From Gordionus sp. m RMFG-2023 (lineage: Eukaryota > Nematomorpha > Gordioida > Chordodea > Parachordodidae): 64,000 bases of DNA. The notes beneath the pieces were generated by a model that did not search any database, was not told the DNA's origin, and worked only from the letters and a program-made list of their open reading frames with translations. The stretch is from contig NC_088776.1 of assembly GCF_954871325.1 (NCBI RefSeq), positions 47,014,569-47,078,568 on the forward strand. Reading direction: 5' to 3'. Both the position numbers and the translations under genes were made by a program. Numbering within the stretch: position 1 is the first letter of the stretch; every line of letters begins with the position of its first letter. This document shows positions 56,801 through 64,000 of this stretch, piece by piece.

Positions 56801-57663
56801 TTATTATATATGCATCTCAATTGTTATAATATAATGTAAAATTTGATTAAAATATTTTGTGATAAGAGTTTGGCTAGACTCTGGAGTAAATAATTCTTTT
56901 TCTACTATATTCTCTAGTTTTCTTAGTGAAAGTATATATATTTTATAATTATATGATCAGGTATCTATAGATTCCCTTAGACATTCTCAGAGCTTTCATA
57001 GCCTTCTATAAATAAGATTAATTAAAATTTTTGGTAATTAAACCTTCATTATAATTTTATTTGATTACAAATGCTCTGATCATACAAATTCCATGAGAGC
57101 TAGCATCATCATCGTCTTACGCATATTCAACAAATATGGGATTAAATTAATCTTCTTCGTTATTATTTAGTGCTATTTCATCTTCCTATTCCCAATCAAA
57201 TACCATAAACTTATCAAAATATTTAATGATTAATACTTGTCACCTCACCCCGCACATTTTATAAGATAGAGGCTATCATAAAGTGTAAATCTTTTATAAA
57301 AAAAGGTGGTGTCATTTTCTTCCATCAATGTAATCACCTTTCTCATGATGCCCTTTCTATACACTCAACGTTTAATTGCATATCGCCTAAGCGCAAACAC
57401 TTTTAAATGCGGAAAAACCCTGCAATTTTATGGCATAATGTTAAATTATATTTATAATTGCGAATCAGTTAAAAATATCGGATAAATGCAAAATATTTTA
57501 GGTCCCATTTATATGACAATAACTTTAATTTAATCGTAGAAGTGAAAAAATAAAATAATTTTATCGAAAACAATTATTCGTGATATTTTTTAATACAAAA
57601 ATGGTAAATTTATTATAATTATAATCATGCTAAAATTATTTTTAGAATAAAACATCATTCCAA
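53881..57663. other. AT-rich stretch with a few element traces
   Basis: 53880-54270 is a low-complexity run of TTAATATATAAAAA-like motifs. 55785-55920 has clustered GAACCGAACCC/AACCCGTG motifs starting CAGGGATTCGAACC, perhaps one end of a hAT-like element; no partner found. The rest shows nothing. Confidence 0.35.
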
Positions 57664-58475
57664 ATGTTAACTCTCAAGCAAAAGGGGGAAATCATTGAAT
57701 TATTTAAGTACTACTCAATGATATATATATCATTGGTACTACTTCAAAAACACAATTAGCGTTAAGTTATAAATGTCATGTTTCTATAATTTACAGGAAG
57801 CTAATAAAGCAAGTATATGCTAACAATTTCTAACAAATAAACCCCCTACAAATAAAAGATTTAGGATAAGTTGTTACCCAAAAACAGAAGCAGTTTTATT
57901 GGCTTGATTTACCCAAATGCAAAGTAAAAATTACAGCTAAATGGGACAGTGATGTTAAAAAACTATGTTTTTTAGCCAAACATTCAATGAAGGTAATTAT
58001 AAGTTTGATGTATAAAATTATGAGCATTCTTATTAGTAGCTGGTTGTAGAGATTTAGGAAAAGTCAGAATATAAATTTTCATAATATTTACAATGAAAAG
58101 GGGAGTGCAGATTTTATTAATACAAATGAATATAGCAAAAAAACACTCCCATCTCTCATTAAAGATTATCAAAGGAATAATATTTACAATTGTGATGAAA
58201 CAGAACATACGATCGAGCATTATCAAAGAGCACAATAAGTCTAATCACTGGGCTTAAAACCAGAAAGAAAAAGGTATCAGTTCTATTTATCACAAATGGG
58301 GATGGATCTGATAAAAAGTTTTATGTTGTTGTAGGGAATTAAAAATCGTAGGTGCTTTAAAAATAAAAAGTTACCAGTAAAATACTATTCCCATAAAAGC
58401 AGCTGGATGACAACCTCAGCTTTTGAAGATGTCCTAAGAGAAAGGGATTTCTCATATGTCACAAAACAAAATTAA
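57664..58475 (+). pseudogene. Tigger/pogo-type transposase relic
   Basis: Starts MLTLKQKGEIIELFKYYS and continues, with frame changes, TTSKTQLALSYKCHVSIIYR (a helix-turn-helix like CENP-B/pogo). Then come DFINTNEYSKKTLPSLIKDY, NNIYNCDET (first catalytic Asp block), RKKKVSVLFITNGDGSDKKF, YVVVG, and a late SSWMTTSAFEDVLRERDFSY region. The order matches Tigger/jerky proteins (YNADET..., K.R.T.L...NA.G..K...LVIG, AWMT...F..WL). Several stops break it. No terminal repeats found. Confidence 0.78.
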
Positions 58476-58543
58476 CATTTAATAATATTAAATTTATTTT
58501 ATTACCAGCAAATATAACATCCCTAATTTAACTTTTGGACATC

Positions 58544-58728
58544 TAAATCTAACCCTAATCCTAACCCTAATCTTAACCTTAACCCGAACCTTAACACTTA
58601 ACTCTACCCTAACTTTAACCCTAAATTTAACCATAACAACCTAACCCTAATTCTACCCTAATCCATAACCCTAAACCTCACTCTAACCCTACCCTAACCT
58701 TTACCTTAACCCTAACCATAACACTAAC
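58544..58728. repeat. Interstitial telomere-like array, left part (CCCTAA)n
   Basis: About 30 degenerate units of AACCCTAA/AACCTTAA in one direction, interrupted after 58728 by a transposon. The core hexamer is CCCTAA (TTAGGG on the other strand), not the CCTAA pentamer usual for arthropods. Confidence 0.85.
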
Positions 58729-58975
58729 CATAGGCGTAGCCAGGGGGAGACAAGGGAAAATTCCCCTCCCCCTTCAGAAATTTATCACTTTTTGTGAATA
58801 TCATTTTAAGCTAATAAAAAATATCCCACTTAGTCCTCCCCCCACTCCCTGACCCTCAAAAATGTGTGCATATATCTTAAACAATAATTTGGAAGAAAGA
58901 ATGTAAAAGTTGATATTTTTTTATAAAACTATTCATTATAATTTATACTTTTTGGAAAAAAGCATTTATATATAT

Positions 58976-59830
58976 CAGAGACCTGCAGAGGTACCATTTG
59001 TACGGCCCGGCCCGGATTAAAAATTTTTTTACGGCCCGTCCCGGGTTTAAAAATTTTAGGATGGCCAATTTTTTAGGCCCGGCTCGAAGTTTTTTAAAAT
59101 TATATTCGACCTGATATACACAAAAAATTGATTATTGCGTATTTTATAATATTTTTCGGCGAGTATTATCATTTAATAAGCAAGTATATTAGCTAATGTT
59201 GTTAAACGGCTCGTTTTGAGCCGATTTTTAAAAACGGCTAACTCAATATTTTCGCAAATATTGACTAAGCCTCGAAATTTCGATACTATATGTCTAGATC
59301 TTTACTCCTTCTATGAGCAGAATTTTCAGGCTTGCATAATATTTTTCTGGATAAAAAACTGAGTTAGCTGTTTTTAAAAATCGGCTCAAAACGAGCCGTT
59401 TAACAACACTAACATATTTTTTTTAAAATTCTAAACAGTAGTATATTACAAATTGATACTATAAAAAATTTGTGTAAATATATTTTGAGAATATACTATG
59501 TATTTATAAAAAAATAAAAATGATAATTCAATTAATAAAAAATATAACATATTTATATATTATTTAATCCTTTGCGTATTTATTCCATGGCAGGAAAACT
59601 ATAATTTTATTATGTAATAGATACTATGAGTGTTAGCTAGTGTTAACTTTCACCAAACATTATATTAATCATAACTATGTATAATCATTATAACCATATC
59701 TAATTGACGAATATTATAATTCATGTTGTATAAATTTTTTAAAAAGGCCCGGCCCGGATATTTTTTAAAAAAAAATTTTCAGGCCCGGCCTGGGTTTTTT
59801 TAAAAAAAAAGCCGGGCCTGCAGGTCTCTG
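58976..59830. mobile_element. CAGAGACCTGCAG hAT-type MITE, copy c (nested)
   Basis: Starts CAGAGACCTGCAGAGGTACC and ends GGGCCTGCAGGTCTCTG, with a perfect 8-base duplication ATATATAT (58968-58975, 59831-59838), though in a TA-rich context. Arms of GGCCCGGCCCGG motifs as in copies a and b; interior ATTCGACCTGATATACACAA and GGCGAGTATTATC match copy b. It contains a foldback MITE at 59194-59411 and no hATC. Confidence 0.88.
59194..59411. mobile_element. GTTGTTAAACGG foldback MITE, copy 3 (innermost)
   Basis: Ends TAATGTTGTTAAACGGCTCG and GAGCCGTTTAACAACACTA, with inverted arms through TTTTTAAAAACGGCTAACTC. Centre GATACTATATGTCTAGATC matches copy 1. No clear target duplication. Comparison with sister element b (AAAAAGCTAATATTTTG near 37950) shows the empty site. 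Confidence 0.85.
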
Positions 59831-60763
59831 ATATATATAAAAGTCAAAAATGTTTTTAAGAAAAGAATATAAACGAAAGATAGTCATCCATATAATTACT
59901 AAATAATATAATATATCAAAATCAAATATAATTTTTTATAAAGTGAGTAATTTTAATTTATTTATCTTAATAAAAGTAACATATAATTATAAAAATATTG
60001 ATAAAATTAAATCATAAATTAAATAAAAAAAATTAAAGCACAATACAAACAGTGGAATATTATATGTCGTAGATTTACAGTATATCTAATTTTATCAATT
60101 ATCATATGACAATCAAGAAATTTTTACCAATATAGCGAATTATATATTTTACAGAAAACTATAAAATATTGATAAGGACATCAGAAAATATTTTTGAAGA
60201 CATTGTGGGATAAATAATATAAAAATTAATTTTAAATATGAATTATTTTTGAAAATAAATAGATGGCTTTAAATAATTGAATGCAAATTGTTGTAATATT
60301 TATTATCAAGAGCTTTGATTAGAAAAATTTGTTAAAATATTAACTGTAATATATTCTCTAACTGTCAAATATGTCTGTAAAAGTATAATTTTACCTAGTA
60401 TTATTTAACTAATTTTATATAATAGAGGAATATCAACTATATGTCTACTAACTTTTTAAATAAATTACTTATACTTGTTTGGAATAAATTATTACCATGC
60501 TTTTATATTAATGTATATACAAGTAATTTATTATATTTTATATAAACTAATAAAAATATATTTCATATTTGTTCCAGGCTTATATTTTAATTAAAATTAA
60601 CCTCCTATCTTATAAAATTATTTTATGACTATATATAAACTAAAGTAACACGGCCGAAGGCCGGGTAAAAGCGGGCCGAATGCCCTTCCAAAATGTGGTA
60701 AGGGGGCGAAGCCCCCAGTAATTTTTTAATCCTCCCATTAGGAAAATCCTGGCTACGCCTATG

Positions 60764-61110
60764 ACCGTTACCATAACCTTAACCCAAACACTAACCCTAA
60801 CCTCAACCCTAACCCCAAACTAGACCATAACTATACTAACTCTAGCCCTAAGCCCTTATCCTAAGCCCTAACCCTAATTCTAACCATCCTAACCCCAACT
60901 CAAACCCTAACTCTAACACTAAGCCTAACACTTACCCTATTCCATGCTCTAACCGTAACCTATACCCTAACCTAACATTCATCCCAACCCTAACCTAACC
61001 TTAACCAGAACCCTAACCCTAATCCTAACCTTAGACCTAACCCTAATTCTAACTCTAACCTTAACCCTAACCTAACCCAAACCATAACCCTAATCCTATC
61101 CCTAACTAAT
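60764..61110. repeat. Interstitial telomere-like array, right part (CCCTAA)n
   Basis: About 55 degenerate AACCCTAA-type units in the same direction as 58544-58728, with variants such as CCTTAA, CCAAAC and CTCTAA. Together the two parts make about 530 bases of array. Confidence 0.85.
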
Positions 61111-61330
61111 AATTTAAAAAAATGATAGATGGTGTCCATAAGACAAATGACCCTCCCCTCCACCCATTGGTCATATACATTCTGATGGCTGTGCCGATAT
61201 TTTATTTGTTGATATTTTTTTCACTTATTTATTTAATAAATAAAGGAAAGTTCCAATACCTTAAAAACTATTTTATTAATAACTTTAATCACACAACTTT
61301 GTTTAGAAATATGGAAAACGGTTAGATTTT

Positions 61331-61500
61331 CTCATTTTAAATTGAGATTTTAGTCAAAATAAAATTGCGCAAACCTCGAGATTTCATTAATAGATGCCCA
61401 AACTTTTTTCCCATCCAACAAAATCTCAAGGCTTGCATAATATGTTCATCTAAAATATTGGATTAGCCATTTTTTAATAATGAGCCGTTTAATAACAGAG
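61331..61500. repeat. Worn copy of the GTTGTTAAACGG foldback MITE
   Basis: Contains AAACCTCGAGATTTCATTAA, AATCTCAAGGCTTGCATAAT and AATGAGCCGTTTAATAACA, matching centre and right arm of the 46790 copy. The left arm is poorly preserved. Confidence 0.6.
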
Positions 61501-64000
61501 CATTTAGAGTAAGATAGGGATGTGGTAATTATTTTTTAAATTTCACTCCAATAGGTTAGGTGTAATTTTTAAAATTTTCATACCTCCTAAAAAAATGGAA
61601 AATTTTGACTGGCTAAAATTTTATACTAAATGTTTTCCATGTGATGGCAACAATATTGATATTCTAGAAAGTCCTCAATTATTCTATGAAACATTAAAAG
61701 TTATTTAATTATAAATAATTAATATGTTGTATATACATTAGGAAAAGATTAAAAGTTCAAATAAACGTATTGTTTGGTCATCTCTTTATTTGGGTACTGG
61801 AAAAATGGAAAAAGAATTAGTAACTATTTATTATTTTAACTCAATAAACAAAAATACTCATTACTGAAAAAGCTATAATATAAGATTTATTATAAATAAA
61901 TTCATATAAGATTTGTAATTTACTTGGGTTATAATATATCTTGACTTTGCAAGCCATTTTAAGATTGGGATTTTATCTTTTTTAGAGAATTAGTTATAGA
62001 ATTTTTTATATAATATCTGCTACTCAACCTTTCTATTAGAAAATAAGTTCTACTTGTACTAAATTCTTAGTTTTAATTAAAATGTTAATCAAAGAGGAGG
62101 TAAATCTACATTGGCTGATAAATTTACAGTCTTTTAAATATAGTTTTAAGTAAATAAAATTGATACCCTTACATTCCTTTAAAGGAATAAGATATGTATT
62201 TATAGACAACATTATTTTAAAATAAGTAAAATTAGCTCCCTCCCCCATAAAATGACGGCTACTTGGTAATTTATCATAAAGATTGGTCTAAATCTGTCCA
62301 TTAAAATTTATAAAAAACAACATTTGACAGAGCTCAGCCTGTAATTTTTTTAGCCTTACCTAAAAGAATAATTTAGATAAGTTCCCTGCTATGTTAAATT
62401 TTTTCCCCCTGCCTGGTTTGTCATTTTTTAATTAAGGGAAAATAATAAATTTACATCATTTAAGGTTTAACAAATTTAGGGTAGCCCAGCTTGGAAAAAT
62501 AATTTTCAACAACTATATTTAAAGTGTCAAACATTTTGATATAGGCTTTGTTCAGGTGCAAGGAAGAGAAAATTATATAGATTCAGTTTAATTAAATTTT
62601 ATAAATGTTCAGGTTCAAAACTTTTAATGAAGATTTATAAAATTTCAGTAATTATTATTTTTTATACAGAGTACCAATATACAGCTCTATAAATTATTTT
62701 AATCTTATTTTATGATAAATATAAAAAATTAAAACACAATTTAAAGTTACCCAATAATTTTATTGTCAATTTTTATCTGCATATAAAATCATGTATATAA
62801 TTAAAAAATCTTATATATATTTGTCCAATCTTGTCTTTGCTGATAAAATATATTTCATTACTGAATTATTTTTCAACCAAAACCTTTGCAGATGGGACAT
62901 ACATTAGTTTTGCTATTAAATAGAGTTCGGATTGCTCTAATTTTCTTCTTTCCCAATATGCAAGAATATACTTTTTATAAATCTATAATGATATCTAGTA
63001 AAAGTAATAGCTTTTATTTTGTATTATGGGATATATTTGACATTTGCTATTTTTTTCATTTGGCTTGTTCCATGTAAATTGAACAAAAAAACACGATTCT
63101 CTGTTTACCTCTTTCATTTTTGATAAAAATCCATATATAAACTAAGATTCTTGTAATCAATACTTGGGCAAAATTTTAACCTTCTAGCTTTTATATTTTT
63201 GAAAATATGCACTCAAAGCATGAAAAATACCTTTTCTGCAAATGTCCTTTATTTATTAATTGATTAAAAATTACATCCTGATAACGAAAATTGGGTAAAA
63301 TCGATTTTTATGAAACTTACTATTACCATTCTATATGGATATAGAAAAATTTAGAGTAATACCACTTCCTTTATCAAAATCGATAAAACCAGTAAAAAAT
63401 GTAAAAATTATTTTTTTATATAGATGGCGTTTAATTTATATGAGCATGTATTTTTACGATTATTTCTATATAATAACTTTTTTACGACATTCCTATTCAA
63501 CAGGAGAACTATATTTATACTATGGTATACTATATTTTATTATGAATTAACTTATATTTTTATATATCATACTAACATTTATGTTTCCATATAATATAAA
63601 TATGGGTGTAAATCCGTTTCATAATATAACACATGTTACATTGCCATGCATCTTCCTAAAAAATCTAATATGATTTAGAACACATATATCTAAATAATCA
63701 TATAATAATTACTTCGGTTGCATGCAAGGTTTCCTGCCAGAAACGTGTGTTTGAATATCTCCTGTCGGCCTTGATTGTGAAACTGTGGTTTAAATTTACG
63801 ACATAGGTAGGTAAAGAGTGTTTATATTCCTGGAAATTTAAAAGGCTTTTCCATTCTTTTCCATGAGCAAAGTCAACCATCAATCTGAATTATATATGCA
63901 TGTCACATAGCTTGATCTATTTTCAAATGTAACACCAAATTTTCTAATATAGTGTCTATCACACTCGAATACATTTTTGACATAAAACGTTTCAATGAGG
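61501..64000. other. AT-rich end of window, no gene recognised
   Basis: Short open frames at 62036-62248 (-), 62886-63077 (+), 63335-63550 (+) and 63698-63883 (-) have no recognisable family. The last is less AT-rich than its surroundings (KADRRYSNTRFWQETLHA on the minus strand) but has no splice context. Confidence 0.35.

Larger units (their letters stand above)
58729..60763. mobile_element. CATAGGCGTAGCCAGG hAT-type element inserted in the telomere-like array
   Basis: Ends CATAGGCGTAGCCAGG and CCTGGCTACGCCTATG are perfect 16-base inverted repeats. Array sequence lies directly on both sides. Flanking octamers ACACTAAC and ACCGTTAC agree at 5 of 8. Subterminal regions carry GGGGGAGACAAGGG (left) and a GGCCGAAGGCCGGG / GGGGGCGAAGCCCCC palindromic patch (60650-60716). 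No transposase seen. A second hAT MITE sits inside at 58976-59830. Confidence 0.82.

Noticed and set aside
63698-63883. Minus-strand frame KADRRYSNTRFWQETLHA as a gene
   Set aside because: Less AT-rich than neighbours, but no domain, no splice sites in phase and it runs close to the window edge.
1-64000. Retroviral, LTR, Polinton or other virus-like elements
   Set aside because: No long direct terminal repeats with integrase, protease, capsid or envelope signatures were seen; the only reverse transcriptase is LINE-type.
1-64000. CRISPR array, operon or bacterial mobile element
   Set aside because: Introns, poly(A) signals and eukaryotic transposons show this is nuclear eukaryotic DNA; no regularly spaced identical repeats were found.

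Overview
The window is very AT-rich eukaryotic DNA with intron-split genes, GT-AG splice junctions and many DNA transposons. Two host genes can be recognised. One is a cyclic-nucleotide-gated (CNG) channel subunit. The other is a cysteine-rich neuropeptide precursor of the ITG-like/prohormone-3 type, a family I know only from arthropods. With the extreme AT content, the RTE-like LINE and the crowd of hAT and Tc1-like elements, this suggests an arthropod. A crustacean such as a parasitic copepod is my best guess, but the species is an inference.

Layout. Positions 1-20092 (+) hold 14 exons of a beta/CNGL-type CNG channel. The 5' end lies outside the window; the 3' end, stop and a poly(A) signal are present. 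I rebuilt it exon by exon from short conserved blocks: S1 to S6, a pore with the filter TGIGNN, the C-linker, and a complete cyclic-nucleotide-binding domain with NRRTA. Every splice phase agrees across all 14 exons. Its two large introns (6155-13550 and 13687-19065) are full of nested transposons and a degenerate AT-rich tandem repeat.

From 20.1 to 26.1 kb lies intergenic DNA. It has a 5'-truncated RTE-like LINE (21761-23642) between two patches of the same tandem repeat, a tRNA-like (SINE-type) fragment, and a hAT-type MITE. From 26170 to 31592 (-) are the last three exons of the neuropeptide precursor, convergent to the channel gene. Its signal-peptide exon is not found; one candidate upstream exon lies near 35.4 kb. 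From 31.6 kb to the end there is no further confident host gene. The sequence holds transposon remains: hAT with a hAT C-terminal domain at 38.5 kb, a TA-flanked MITE at 41.7-42.9 kb, a foldback MITE at 46.8 kb, a Tc1-like relic at 50.4 kb, a ZMYM-like hAT at 52.8 kb and a Tigger/pogo relic at 57.7 kb. There is also a telomere-like CCCTAA array (58.5-61.1 kb) split by a four-level nested insertion.

I saw no retrovirus, LTR element, Polinton, CRISPR array, rRNA or intact tRNA. The most informative structures are the nested transposon stacks, which give a relative order of insertion, and the two split host genes, most of whose exons are too short to appear as long open reading frames.
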